A stretch of DNA of 64,000 bases from Sphingobacterium spiritivorum ATCC 33861. GTDB taxonomy: Bacteria > Bacteroidota > Bacteroidia > Sphingobacteriales > Sphingobacteriaceae. Each line of letters opens with the position of its first letter. The stretch's first letter is position 1. Made by a program: the position numbers and the translations under genes. This document shows positions 1 to 8,505 of this stretch, in pieces. The notes beneath the pieces were generated by a model that saw nothing but the letters and a program-made list of their open reading frames with translations, made no database searches and had not been told where the DNA came from. The stretch lies in NCBI RefSeq assembly GCF_000143765.1, contig NZ_GL379770.1, forward strand, positions 1,142,903 through 1,206,902, written 5' to 3'.

Positions 1-1075
1 CCAGTTTTTGCAAAGAGTCATTCGATACAGACGCATTCTGCGGGATCTCGTAAGGTTTATTATATAGAATAGAAGTGATTTTACTCGTTATGAAATCCAC
101 AGGATTCATTTCAGCATTACAGAGGAGGATAAAGGTAATATCATCCTCGGGAAAATTAAAATATCTGCATCTGTAGCCGGGACCTCCACCGCTGTGGCCT
201 ATTCTTTTTTTACCGTACAGAGAGTCAATTTCATAACCGAGGCCATAATGTTTGTCCTGATAAGGTACCTGTGCCTTTTCCAGAGTAGCTTGCTTCAGAA
301 TTTTATTGTTTTTCATGCCTCTGTTGAACTTCCACAGGTCTTCTACAGTAGAGTACATAGCACCGGCACCAAAAGGGTGAGCAGTTTTGAAGCGTAAGGC
401 TTCATTGGAATGTTTATCCGATAAAAATTCATATCCAAGTGCTTTGTTTTCATTCTGCAGCGTTTTTAAATCAAAGCCGCTATTTGTCATCTGCAGGGGG
501 TTGAAAATATAGGTGCTTATCGCTTTGTCATAATCCATTCCGCTGACTTTTCTGATAATATAGCCCAGCAGGTAATAGTTGGAGTTGGAATAGTTCCAAC
601 TGGTATTAGGCGCAAAATCAACCTTTTTACCGGAAATAAAAGGTAAAAACGTCTCTTCATTGATCGTGTAATCCGCATCGTCTGCGCCTGGCATTCCGGA
701 AGTATGATTCAGCAGATTTTCAATATTTATCTGATCTCCGTACGGCAATTCCGGAAAATATTTGGAGAGCTTATCCGATAAAGAAAGTTTACCTTGTTCC
801 GCTAATTTGAGAATGACAGTTGATGTGAATATTTTAGTTGTAGAATATATCGTATAGATACTGTTATTAGTGTTCTTTTCCCTTTTCGGAGCGTTTTTGT
901 AGCCATAACTTTTTTCGAAAATTATTTTACCTTTTTCTGCCACCAGGACGGTTCCGTTAAATTGGGATGCCTTTTCATAATGGGTGAGGAGTTCATCTAT
1001 ACGTTTAGTTTTTTGACCATACAAGTGTACCTGAATACCAAGTATTAATATAAAAGGGATCAGAATGTTTTTCAT
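1..1075 (-). CDS. Serine hydrolase, beta-lactamase/PBP4* family (C-terminus outside window)
   Basis: The frame is open from an ATG at 1075 to the window edge, so about 358 residues are visible and the C-terminus is missing. It starts with a signal peptide ending near LYGQ. The serine-hydrolase signature is complete: S-T-T-K (catalytic Ser and Lys, within YSTTKIFTS), Y-S-N in SWNYSNSNYYLLGY, and H-S-G-G in GHSGGGPG, which replaces the KTG box. This is the class C beta-lactamase/DD-peptidase fold of exported Bacteroidota hydrolases that act on D-amino-acid peptides or esters. True antibiotic resistance cannot be inferred. The gene is divergent from nothing nearby and reads leftward out of the window. 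Confidence 0.9.
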   Translation of the reverse strand, partial: MKNILIPFILILGIQVHLYGQKTKRIDELLTHYEKASQFNGTVLVAEKGKIIFEKSYGYKNAPKREKNTNNSIYTIYSTTKIFTSTVILKLAEQGKLSLSDKLSKYFPELPYGDQINIENLLNHTSGMPGADDADYTINEETFLPFISGKKVDFAPNTSWNYSNSNYYLLGYIIRKVSGMDYDKAISTYIFNPLQMTNSGFDLKTLQNENKALGYEFLSDKHSNEALRFKTAHPFGAGAMYSTVEDLWKFNRGMKNNKILKQATLEKAQVPYQDKHYGLGYEIDSLYGKKRIGHSGGGPGYRCRYFNFPEDDITFILLCNAEMNPVDFITSKITSILYNKPYEIPQNASVSNDSLQKL

Positions 1076-1203
1076 AGAAGATTTATAAAAGCCTGCAACT
1101 GTAATTTTTGCTTATACTAATATATGAAAAATACTTCATCCGTATATTGGCTGATCATAACCAAGACCGGATTATTTCCAATCCCTTTCTTATCCTGAAT
1201 ATC

Positions 1204-1896
1204 CTAAGCAACATGTGGAAGTATATCTTCCAGACAGCTTAATTCAACGAATTGCGGATGCTCGAGGCGATGTTCATGCTGTTCATGCGTCCAGGTGACA
1301 TGATAGGGGATATGCGCCGCATGTCCTCCGATCTCCAGTACCGGAAGGATATCCGATTTAATCGAATTGCCGAGCATCAGAAAGTGTTGAGGCTGGCAAT
1401 CCAGATGCTTCAGGAGTTTCTGATAATCAGGAATCTGTTTGTCGCTCATAATTTCGATATGATGGAAATAGCTTTCTAATCCTGATTTTTTCAATTTACG
1501 CTCCTGATCCAGCAAATCTCCTTTGGTTGCCATCACCAGTTTGTACCTGCCTTGCAGTTGCTGAAGAGTTTCTTCTACTCCGGGTAAGAGTTCTATGGGT
1601 TTTTGTAATAAATCCTTACCTAATGCGATTGCCTTTTCTATAAGCTTAAAAGATGCTGTTCCATGCGATACACGTGCGATGGTCTCAATCATACACAGCA
1701 TAAATCCCTTTACCCCATAACCATAGAGGTGTAGGTTTTTCATTTCTGTACGAAAGAGTTCCTGTGAGATGGTATGATGAGGCAGATAGTCTTGCAGAAG
1801 ATTGCAAAATTCTCTTTCCGTTTCCTGAAAATAAGGTTCATTAACCCAAAGTGTGTCATCTGCATCAAAAGCGATAACCTGTATTTGATTTTTCAT
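1204..1896 (-). CDS. HAD-superfamily hydrolase (phosphatase)
   Basis: A 230-residue cytoplasmic protein with all four HAD motifs: DADDTLW at residues 11-17 (nucleophile Asp11, acid/base Asp13), Thr124 in VMATKGD, Lys160, and GNSIKSD at 176-182, where the last Asp binds Mg2+. The cap is helical and lies between motifs I and II, as in subclass IA phosphatases such as YjjG-like nucleotidases. The natural substrate cannot be read from sequence. It is divergent from the Crp-type gene at 1971, with a 74-bp shared upstream region. Confidence 0.88.
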   Translation of the reverse strand: MKNQIQVIAFDADDTLWVNEPYFQETEREFCNLLQDYLPHHTISQELFRTEMKNLHLYGYGVKGFMLCMIETIARVSHGTASFKLIEKAIALGKDLLQKPIELLPGVEETLQQLQGRYKLVMATKGDLLDQERKLKKSGLESYFHHIEIMSDKQIPDYQKLLKHLDCQPQHFLMLGNSIKSDILPVLEIGGHAAHIPYHVTWTHEQHEHRLEHPQFVELSCLEDILPHVA

Positions 1897-1970
1897 GTTT
1901 AATCTTTACTTTTCATTTGCGAAGTTGCACATATAAATAATTTCAAAAAAGGACATTTGTCCCAAGCCAT

Positions 1971-2534
1971 ATGGTACGAACTAATCTGGATCTTTTATCC
2001 TATATCAGCAATCTTTACAATGGTCAGGATCGTAAAGACGATATTATCTTACGCAAATTTGAAAAGGGACAACTGCTGTTGCAGCAGGGAGATCCCTTGT
2101 CCAGACTCTTTATTGTGAATGATGGTATTACGAAGTGTTATTTCAGAGAGGAAAATGGTAAGGAATTCGTGGTTGAATTCTTGGGGAAAGGAGAAATACT
2201 GGGCGAAGTAGAGGTCATCAGTCGCATCAATTGTTTGTGCAGTATAGAGGTACTCGCTGAAACAGAAGCTTTTTCTATTGCTGTACCGTATTTCAGAATG
2301 TTGCTGGAAAAAGATATTGTATTTAACCGGCTACTTATGGAATCGTTTTCCAGCCGTATTGTGAACACCAGCAGCCGGGCTTCTTTCCAGCAATTGTATA
2401 CGGTCGAATACAACCTTTCCAAGTTGTTTCAGCTACAGGCCGATCAGCAGCTGGATATCTCCAAAGAGGATATGGCTGCTTATCTCGGTATTACTATACG
2501 AAGTCTGAACAGGACGTTAAAGAGTCTGAAATAA
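1971..2534 (+). CDS. Crp/Fnr-type transcriptional regulator
   Basis: 187 residues. Residues about 25-115 form a cyclic-nucleotide-binding-like beta barrel (KGQLLLQQGDPLSRLF, then FLGKGEILGE). The C-terminus carries a short HTH (EDMAAYLGITIRSLNRTLKS). No Fnr-type cysteine cluster is visible, so oxygen sensing by an iron-sulfur cluster is unlikely. The C-terminal domain is shorter than in E. coli Crp, as is common for Bacteroidota members. Targets are unknown. The following lipoprotein gene starts 59 bp downstream. Confidence 0.85.
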   Translation: MVRTNLDLLSYISNLYNGQDRKDDIILRKFEKGQLLLQQGDPLSRLFIVNDGITKCYFREENGKEFVVEFLGKGEILGEVEVISRINCLCSIEVLAETEAFSIAVPYFRMLLEKDIVFNRLLMESFSSRIVNTSSRASFQQLYTVEYNLSKLFQLQADQQLDISKEDMAAYLGITIRSLNRTLKSLK

Positions 2535-2593
2535 GTATCTGAGAGATAATAAAAAATAGTATCTTTAACACACTAACCAGTAACATCAACCTT

Positions 2594-3049
2594 ATGAAAA
2601 CAATCTTTATTAGTCCGCTGATTGCAATGTGCGTATTGGCTTCCTGCAACAATACTCCTGAGGAAAAAATAAACACGCTGTCCGGCAGCTGGAAATTGAT
2701 CGAAAGTAAGACGATAAAAGAAAAAGATACCACCATAGCTTTTACGGATACCAGTAAAACGGAGATGATCAAAATGTTTAATGATACTGATTTTGCTTTT
2801 TTCAATCATGACAAGAGTAAAGGCAAAGACAGTACAGCATTTTTTGTGAGCGGATCGGGCAAATATATTCTGAAAGGAGACCAGTATCGGGAGAACCTGC
2901 AGTATTGCAGTCTGCGGGATTGGGAAGGTAAAAGTTTTGATTTTACGCTGACGATGAAAGGAGATACCCTGATTCAGAAAGGAATTGAGCATATTCCTGA
3001 ATTAAATGTAGATCATGAGATTATTGAAAGTTATATCCGGATAAGATAA
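2594..3049 (+). CDS. Small lipoprotein, lipocalin-like
   Basis: 151 residues with a lipoprotein signal peptide and lipobox VLASC, so the mature protein begins at the Cys near residue 18. The first strand reads LSGSWKLIESKTI, and the beta-strand-rich remainder resembles the lipocalin-like domains (DUF4923/DUF5004 type) that are widespread in Bacteroidota. It probably sits in the periplasm or outer membrane. No catalytic residues are recognisable and the specific role is unknown. Confidence 0.75.
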   Translation: MKTIFISPLIAMCVLASCNNTPEEKINTLSGSWKLIESKTIKEKDTTIAFTDTSKTEMIKMFNDTDFAFFNHDKSKGKDSTAFFVSGSGKYILKGDQYRENLQYCSLRDWEGKSFDFTLTMKGDTLIQKGIEHIPELNVDHEIIESYIRIR

Positions 3050-3152
3050 CAGATGTCGATATATTCGATCTTATTTTTTGAAAGAAAGTAATCGGATTGG
3101 TTTAAAATCTCTTATTTTTGATACTATTGATGATACTTTTTCACTTGTAACT

Positions 3153-3698
3153 ATGAACTTTTCCCTTCAGCCCCTTTTAGAAAATGACTATGTAGCCTTA
3201 GTCCCCTTATCCGAAACTGATTTTGAACCGCTGTATGCTGCTGCTTCAGATGAAAAAATATGGGAACAGCATCCTAATAAGGATCGATGGAAGAGAGAGG
3301 TTTTCCGGTTGTTTTTTGAAGGTGCTGTGAACAGCAAAGGTGCTTTCAAAATTATAGATAAGCAGACGGGGGAGATCGCCGGAAGTACACGCTTCTATGA
3401 CTATGACGAAGAAGCCAGAAGCATTCTGATCGGCTATACTTTTTACGCGACGAAATATTGGGGTAAAGGAATTAATCCTGCGGTCAAGAAGATGATGCTG
3501 GATTATATTTTCCAATATGTAGATACGGTGTATCTGCATGTCGGAGCAGATAATATCCGTTCACAGACTGCCGTTGAGCGAATCGGGGGAGTAAGTGTGG
3601 GTAAGCGGGAGGTTGCCTATTATGGCGAACCATCCCGTACAAACGTCGTTTATCACATTACTAAAGAGTCCTGGCTTTCGACCCCGGGTAATTCCTGA
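3153..3698 (+). CDS. GNAT-family N-acetyltransferase (RimJ/RimL type)
   Basis: 181 residues from the ATG at 3153. An in-frame extension to 3078 exists, but the family begins where MNFSLQPLLENDYVALVPLS does. The acetyl-CoA-binding region is ATKYWGKGINPAVKKMMLDY, near residues 100-120, followed by the C-terminal QTAVERIGG typical of RimL-like enzymes that acetylate amines or protein N-termini. The gene converges on a small lipoprotein gene, with 7 bp between stop codons. Confidence 0.85.
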   Translation: MNFSLQPLLENDYVALVPLSETDFEPLYAAASDEKIWEQHPNKDRWKREVFRLFFEGAVNSKGAFKIIDKQTGEIAGSTRFYDYDEEARSILIGYTFYATKYWGKGINPAVKKMMLDYIFQYVDTVYLHVGADNIRSQTAVERIGGVSVGKREVAYYGEPSRTNVVYHITKESWLSTPGNS

Positions 3699-3705
3699 AG
3701 TACGA

Positions 3706-3963
3706 TTAATAGACAACTGTTTCTTTGACCTCACAGTTTTGGGAAATCCATGCTGCGTCAAAGTCGCTTATTTCTTTACGTTTGCCTTTGTAGATATAAT
3801 AGCTTTTTTCTTTTTCTCCTTTTACAGCCGGGCCGGGCATTTTGTTGGTGATCTTTTCTTCGGGACAGTCTCTGATGAGCTCTTTAGGTTTCGATGTATT
3901 TTGCTTAACGGCATTGCAACTGCTTAACAGGCAGATAAAGGATAAGTAAAGTATAGGTTTCAT
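3706..3963 (-). CDS. Small lipoprotein of unknown function
   Basis: 85 residues. A short signal peptide ends in the lipobox LLSSC. The mature part is only about 70 residues, rich in Lys/Glu, with two further cysteines (IRDCPEEK and SQNCEVKE) that could pair in the oxidising periplasm. No family is recognised. It is convergent with the acetyltransferase gene, and its upstream region (3964-4145) faces the next lipoprotein gene. Confidence 0.65.
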   Translation of the reverse strand: MKPILYLSFICLLSSCNAVKQNTSKPKELIRDCPEEKITNKMPGPAVKGEKEKSYYIYKGKRKEISDFDAAWISQNCEVKETVVY

Positions 3964-4145
3964 ATCGTATTTGATTTGCTAACAGAACGAATATGAAAGG
4001 GAATACGATACACAGACCGCATAAAAAATATAGAAAGGGGGGAAACACAGACCGTTAATGAAAGTTTTTTGAAACAACATATGCTGTCTGTTGTTACTTT
4101 CTTAGCTTAGAGCTTACTTTAAAAAAGTACAAAGGTGGTTATCAA

Positions 4146-4619
4146 ATGAAAAACAACAGTATGAGAAGATCTATTTTAAAAGGAATTTTAATCCTGACAT
4201 CCGGAATATTACTTGTATCCTGCCAATCTTCAGGCCGGTCTGAATCCACTAAGGATAGTATTACTAACGCAGATAGCAATCCTGTACCTGTAACGTACAG
4301 CTATCAGAATAACGGAGATACTATAGTGCTTCAACTGACAAATCTGGAAGGTAAGGTGACAGGCGAACTGGCTTACCAGATTAAGGAAAAAGACCGCAAT
4401 ACCGGAAGCATTGAGGGCGTATTGACGGACAGCCTGTTGCTGGCTGACTATACCTTTCAGTCTGAGGGTACAACTTCTGTGCGTCAGGTGGCTTTTAAGT
4501 TTAAAGGTGATACAGTAATCGAAGGGTATGGAGATATTGAAGAACGGGATGGAAAAATGGTTTTTAAAGAACCAGAAAAATTACATTTTATTGCTGAAAT
4601 GCCTTTGGTGAAAAAATAG
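4146..4619 (+). CDS. Lipoprotein of unknown function
   Basis: 157 residues with a lipoprotein signal (lipobox LLVSC) followed by a Ser/Thr/Asn-rich linker and a beta-rich domain of about 110 residues. Similar small exported proteins are common in Sphingobacteriaceae genomes but carry no assigned function. The alternative start MRRS lies five codons inside. Only one base separates its stop from the ATG of the next lipoprotein gene, so the two are probably co-transcribed and translationally coupled. Confidence 0.7.
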   Translation: MKNNSMRRSILKGILILTSGILLVSCQSSGRSESTKDSITNADSNPVPVTYSYQNNGDTIVLQLTNLEGKVTGELAYQIKEKDRNTGSIEGVLTDSLLLADYTFQSEGTTSVRQVAFKFKGDTVIEGYGDIEERDGKMVFKEPEKLHFIAEMPLVKK

Positions 4620-4620
4620 T

Positions 4621-4971
4621 ATGAGAATAAAAGATATAGCTGTTGCCGGGTTCCTCGCAATTGTGCTCAGCTTAAGCAGTTGTTCCATAAAAAAGGGCAA
4701 AACTCAGGAACAGGAGGGAACTCAGGATATGCAGAACACAATAAAATTAACAGGGCGTATAACAGAGATCGTAAAAGGAAAAGATGGATATACTGCTATC
4801 CTGAATACAACAGACGGATCGGTCTGTTATGCGACGATCAGTATTGTAAATCTGCAAAAGGGTAACAGTACATATAAATCTCATGAGGTAGGAGACACCA
4901 TTACAGTAAGTGGAGAAAGCTGGAAAGATACGGAGGGAAAGATGTATATCACTGTACGGGAATTGAACTAA
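4621..4971 (+). CDS. Lipoprotein with an OB-fold-like domain
   Basis: 116 residues with a signal peptide and lipobox SLSSC. The mature part (TIKLTGRITEIVKGKDGYTA through VGDTITVSGE) has the strand pattern of the tRNA_anti-like OB-fold family, a domain often exported in Bacteroidota. That assignment comes from pattern only. It is coupled to the lipoprotein gene just upstream. The tandem repeat array starts 18 bp after the stop codon. Confidence 0.65.
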   Translation: MRIKDIAVAGFLAIVLSLSSCSIKKGKTQEQEGTQDMQNTIKLTGRITEIVKGKDGYTAILNTTDGSVCYATISIVNLQKGNSTYKSHEVGDTITVSGESWKDTEGKMYITVRELN

Positions 4972-4989
4972 GTAACAAGGATAAATTTC

Positions 4990-5321
4990 TAACCTCTCTG
5001 CCCTTTGGGCATCTCTCCTTGAAAAGGAGAGAATTAACATAGGTTTAACCGTTGTTCCTACGCTGACGCAGACATGTTGCTTGTGCCTTTGTAGTTTTAT
5101 GTTTGTAATCTCTCTGCCCTTTGGGCATCTCTCCTTGAAAAGGAGAGAATTAACATAGGTTTAACCGTTGTTCCTACGCTGACGCAGACATGTTGCTTGT
5201 GCCTTTATAGTTTAATGTTTGTAACCTCTCTGCCCTTTGGGCTCTCTCCTTGAAAAGGAGGGAATTAACATAGGTTTAACCGTTGTTCCTGCTCTGACGC
5301 AAGCATTTTGTTTGTGCCTTT
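4990..5321. repeat. Three-copy 116-bp tandem repeat with internal hairpins
   Basis: Copies begin at 4990, 5106 and 5222, an exact 116-bp period. The first two differ at only three positions. The third is more diverged, lacks one base and is cut short near 5321. Every copy contains two inverted repeats: GCCCTTTGGGC, and CTCTCCTT-GAA-AAGGAGAG (one mismatch in copy 3). There is no credible open reading frame. The array lies between a plus-strand gene ending at 4971 and a minus-strand gene ending at 5335, so it occupies a convergent intergenic site. It resembles a REP/BIME-type element in design. Spread through the genome cannot be judged from this window. Confidence 0.9.
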
Positions 5322-5334
5322 AACAGGCAAATAT

Positions 5335-5829
5335 CTAGGGTGTATATATTCCGTTAAATAAAACAACCCGCCAGCCATCGGGATCTTCATAGGTTTTACT
5401 TTTTCCTTCCCAATATGGATTTTCAGGTGCCACAGCTTGAATATTCATGTCCTGTAATCTTTTATTGGCTGCTTCATACTGTTCCGGAATATCATAATAT
5501 AGCACCAGTAAATTTTCCTTTGTAGGAGCGGGCAGTGAAACAGGATCTGCATATTGAGTGAATTCGAGATGATGTCCGCTGTCCGGAAGCCCTAACATGA
5601 CACCATCGTATCCCTGATGTCCCTTGAAGGCGCCTATCTGTGGCAAACCTAAGCCTTCCGTGTAGAATCGAACAACTTCTTTTAAGTTGTTGGTCGGTCT
5701 TGCTATCCGGAATTGTACTGCTTTTATTTTTGCTTTTGTTAAGGTTGAGGATTGTGCATACACAGGATTGTTTACCATAGTACTAAGAAGAGGGATAAGA
5801 GTAAGGCAAATGAATGTTGATTTTTTCAT
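5335..5829 (-). CDS. Exported VOC-family (glyoxalase-like) protein
   Basis: 164 residues from the ATG at 5829. A longer open frame extends upstream but would bury the signal peptide. Residues 1-26 form a Sec signal peptide (ending VYAQ), which is unusual because most VOC proteins are cytoplasmic. The rest is a vicinal-oxygen-chelate domain: VQFRIARPTNNLKEVVRFY, then GHHLEFTQY, and YEDPDGWRVVLFNG at the end. Substrate unknown. It lies 85 bp downstream of an AraC-type regulator gene on the same strand, which may control it. Confidence 0.8.
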   Translation of the reverse strand: MKKSTFICLTLIPLLSTMVNNPVYAQSSTLTKAKIKAVQFRIARPTNNLKEVVRFYTEGLGLPQIGAFKGHQGYDGVMLGLPDSGHHLEFTQYADPVSLPAPTKENLLVLYYDIPEQYEAANKRLQDMNIQAVAPENPYWEGKSKTYEDPDGWRVVLFNGIYTP

Positions 5830-5914
5830 AAATGTATTGTATTTGATAACAATACAAAAGTCGCCTGTTTGGGACTGCAGTACAATATCGATACTACGGT
5901 ATGACGTACCAATT

Positions 5915-6790
5915 TTACGGCTTTTGGCGAAATTCTGTTGGCGAAATTCCTTTTGCTGTTTTAAAATATCTGGAAAAATGAGAAGCGGTATCGAAATGCA
6001 GTTCCTCTGCAATTTCTTTGATACTAAGAGAACCGTAGTTGAGCAGGAGTTCAGACTCCAGAATTATCCGCTGTTGAATAATATGGATAGCAGGGACGCC
6101 CAGTTGGCCTTTGACACATTCGCTTAGGTATTTGGGAGAAATATGCAATATTTCGGCATAGTCCTTTACGGTTTTCCATTCTTTAAAATGCTGTTCTACC
6201 AGTTTTCTGAATTCGTGCAGAATCTGAAAAGGTCTGTTGAGCCCCGTGCCTGAATTTAATAAACAGATCTCACAGATACGGTTGTAATCATACAGCAGTT
6301 GCAATGCATAGAGCCGGATAATATCCGGAAAGAAGGGGGACTGTAACCTGATCTCGTGTTGTATGCGATTTAGCTTATACAGGGTATCTTGATAATCTGC
6401 TTCCGGCAGATCAAAGACAGGTGGGTACTCCGGATTGATATACAAAAGTTCGTCCATGACTTCGCTTCTGACAAATCCTTTTTTTATAAAATCGCTATCA
6501 AAAACTAAGACAGCAGCATGGAAATCTGCACTGTAATGCTGCAAACTGTAGCTGGTCTCTGCTGGTATGATGGAGATGGAGGAAGGCCGGATATCAAACT
6601 GATGCCGGGACACGGTTGCATGACCTTGTCCTTCTATACCGAGGATAATCATATAAAAATTATTCCGGGCAGCAACAATTTCTTCAGCTAAAGCATGGAG
6701 TCTGACAAAGGCAAATTCTGCAGGCTTTAGCAATATTGTATCCTGGGTGAAGGTATATTTTTCTGAGAAATCGTTAATGGACAGGAGCAT
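5915..6790 (-). CDS. AraC-family transcriptional regulator
   Basis: 291 residues. The N-terminal ~150 residues form a cupin-like sensor (QFDIRPSSISIIPAE). Residues about 195-291 hold the two AraC HTH units (VKDYAEILHISPKYLSECVK and SIKEIAEELHFDTASHFSRY) and the FKTAKGISPTEFR closing motif. The inducer is unknown. It sits between two VOC-domain genes on the same strand, the usual arrangement for a local regulator of small detoxification or modification enzymes. Confidence 0.9.
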   Translation of the reverse strand: MLLSINDFSEKYTFTQDTILLKPAEFAFVRLHALAEEIVAARNNFYMIILGIEGQGHATVSRHQFDIRPSSISIIPAETSYSLQHYSADFHAAVLVFDSDFIKKGFVRSEVMDELLYINPEYPPVFDLPEADYQDTLYKLNRIQHEIRLQSPFFPDIIRLYALQLLYDYNRICEICLLNSGTGLNRPFQILHEFRKLVEQHFKEWKTVKDYAEILHISPKYLSECVKGQLGVPAIHIIQQRIILESELLLNYGSLSIKEIAEELHFDTASHFSRYFKTAKGISPTEFRQKP

Positions 6791-6807
6791 AGGCTATGGA
6801 TATTATA

Positions 6808-7191
6808 TTATCCCTCATGGGTAAGAGCCTGATGCAGTCCTATTCTGTTGCCTTCACTATCTTTAAATTCAGCAACAAAACCCCACTGACCATTAGAGGT
6901 CACCGGATAAAGTATCTCTGCACCATTTTGAACGGCAGTATTCAGTGTTTCTGTAATATCCTGTGTATAAAAATAGACCAGAATGCCGGCCAGAGAAGGC
7001 TGATAGATCTCACCTTTAGCCAAAGCTCCGGATATTCCCTTTTCTTCCTCTTTAAAAGGAAAGATCGCCATTTCATTGTTATCAATATTATCCATTTCAA
7101 ACTCAAAACCGAAAACTGATTCGTAAAATATACGCGCACGTTGCAAATCAAGAACGGGAATTTCAAAATAAACAACCGGATTGGAAGACAT
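6808..7191 (-). CDS. VOC-family protein (glyoxalase/bleomycin-resistance-like)
   Basis: 127 residues from the ATG at 7191. A TTG four codons upstream is less likely. One VOC domain covers the whole protein: VYFEIPVLDLQRARIFYESV at the start, FPFKEEEKGISGALA in the middle and FKDSEGNRIGLHQA at the end. The Glu and His positions used by metal-dependent members are not clearly all present. It is cytoplasmic and stands 17 bp upstream of the AraC gene start on the same strand, so the three genes 7191-5335 may form one unit. Confidence 0.85.
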   Translation of the reverse strand: MSSNPVVYFEIPVLDLQRARIFYESVFGFEFEMDNIDNNEMAIFPFKEEEKGISGALAKGEIYQPSLAGILVYFYTQDITETLNTAVQNGAEILYPVTSNGQWGFVAEFKDSEGNRIGLHQALTHEG

Positions 7192-7295
7192 AGTATACTG
7201 CAATTAAAATGTGTTAATAAACCTGTATTAAAATGGATTTAAATATAAAGATCCTTATCCGTAATTTATGTCTGAGAAAAGTCTTTAAAGGAAGT

Positions 7296-7475
7296 TTATT
7301 TCTTATTGCTGATAACTTTAAGATGATCTGCTATTTCTTTCAGATATTCGTTGCGCTCCTGATATAGTTTTAAAAAACGTTTTGTGAAAACTAATGCTAA
7401 GTAATAGACTATGAAAATAATAAATACGATTAGTGCCAGATTAAATAATGGCCATAAATTTGAAATGATGTGCAT
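7296..7475 (-). CDS. 59-residue single-span membrane protein
   Basis: A complete short frame from an ATG at 7475. Residues 8-31 (WPLFNLALIVFIIFIVYYLA and onward) form one hydrophobic span, followed by a basic amphipathic tail (TKRFLKLYQERNEYLKEIAD) that could be a short coiled coil facing the cytoplasm. No homologue is recognised. It lies 30 bp after the stop of the 313-residue secreted protein and is probably the last gene of the AT-rich operon starting at 10225. Confidence 0.6.
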   Translation of the reverse strand: MHIISNLWPLFNLALIVFIIFIVYYLALVFTKRFLKLYQERNEYLKEIADHLKVISNKK

Positions 7476-7505
7476 ATTAATGATGTTAAGATATCTTATG
7501 AAACG

Positions 7506-8447
7506 CTAATGTTTATATTCCTCAGCAAGCATGACTTTTTCTTTTCTAATGTTATTCTTAAAATCCAGAGTTGTCATGCCCAGTTTTTGTCGATGATAAT
7601 AGAAGTAAAAGTCAAAAGAGCCTCCTACAATTCCCTTGTCGGGTATATAGACAAACCGGTCGATACCCCTTTCATACTCATAATAAAAATCAGGTTCATG
7701 CCAGTCAGTATATGTCCAAAATTGGAATGCAATACTTCCGTCTTTAAGTTTCCATTTTTTAGAAAGATATTCTCTTCTGTCTCTAAGACGGTCAAGGGTA
7801 GCTGTATGCCTTTCATTGGGTAGAGTATAAATAGGAAAATAGGTTTTAGGATAAGTAGACTCAAATATTAATTCGAAATCGGATACAGTTACAGGATTTA
7901 ATTTAGTATTGATAGTTCCATAAACATTGCTGAAAATTTCTGATCTATTTCTGATAGCATAAAATTGTAAAAGACAATTATAAGGGGTAAAATACTTTCC
8001 TTCTTTTTTAATCACTATTTTATATTCATTAAAATACTTTGTTTTTTCACCATATTTTTCAGAGAATATAGACATTGTATTTCGTTGAAAAAGGTTTTTA
8101 AGCTTTCCAATAGGTAACAATTTAGATTGTATGGTATCTAAGCTAATTTCTTTCCAATTATCACTGCCGCCTTCTAAATTTGGCAATACTGAAAACAATA
8201 TGAGATTCTTTTCTGAGTCTTCATGTTTATCGTAGATGTTATTTATATATACAATATTATAGAGTTCTACACTATTATCTATTCCATATAAAGTTTTTGT
8301 AGCTAGTTTGTAAGTATGTAAATCATATTTTTGATCTTCATTCTCGGGTTCAATTATAAAATATTTTACCTGTCCAAATAAATATGAGTTACAAATTATT
8401 AGAAACAAACCTAATAGTGTAAATCTACGGATTGCATTTTGTGCCAT
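7506..8447 (-). CDS. Secreted protein of unknown function
   Basis: 313 residues with a Sec signal peptide (hydrophobic FTLLGLFLIICNSYLF, cleavage after LFGQ). The mature protein is rich in aromatic residues and predicted strands (ISLDTIQSKLLPIGK, FQFWTYTDWHEPDFYYEYE). There is no lipobox, no repeat and no recognised catalytic motif. It is third in a minus-strand run with two lipoprotein genes upstream and a 59-residue membrane protein gene downstream. Base composition is clearly more AT-rich than the flanking genes. Confidence 0.65.
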   Translation of the reverse strand: MAQNAIRRFTLLGLFLIICNSYLFGQVKYFIIEPENEDQKYDLHTYKLATKTLYGIDNSVELYNIVYINNIYDKHEDSEKNLILFSVLPNLEGGSDNWKEISLDTIQSKLLPIGKLKNLFQRNTMSIFSEKYGEKTKYFNEYKIVIKKEGKYFTPYNCLLQFYAIRNRSEIFSNVYGTINTKLNPVTVSDFELIFESTYPKTYFPIYTLPNERHTATLDRLRDRREYLSKKWKLKDGSIAFQFWTYTDWHEPDFYYEYERGIDRFVYIPDKGIVGGSFDFYFYYHRQKLGMTTLDFKNNIRKEKVMLAEEYKH

Positions 8448-8505
8448 TTTTTTATTTTATGGATTTATCCAATCAATAATATAACTCAATAAAGCTAAAT
8501 GAACT

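Noticed and set aside
1252..1479. Plus-strand open frame opposite the HAD phosphatase
   Set aside because: Fully antisense to a gene with all catalytic motifs. Composition and sequence show no protein-like features.
3078..3152. Upstream extension of the acetyltransferase gene
   Set aside because: The extra 25 codons have no family counterpart. The internal ATG at 3153 gives the normal N-terminus.
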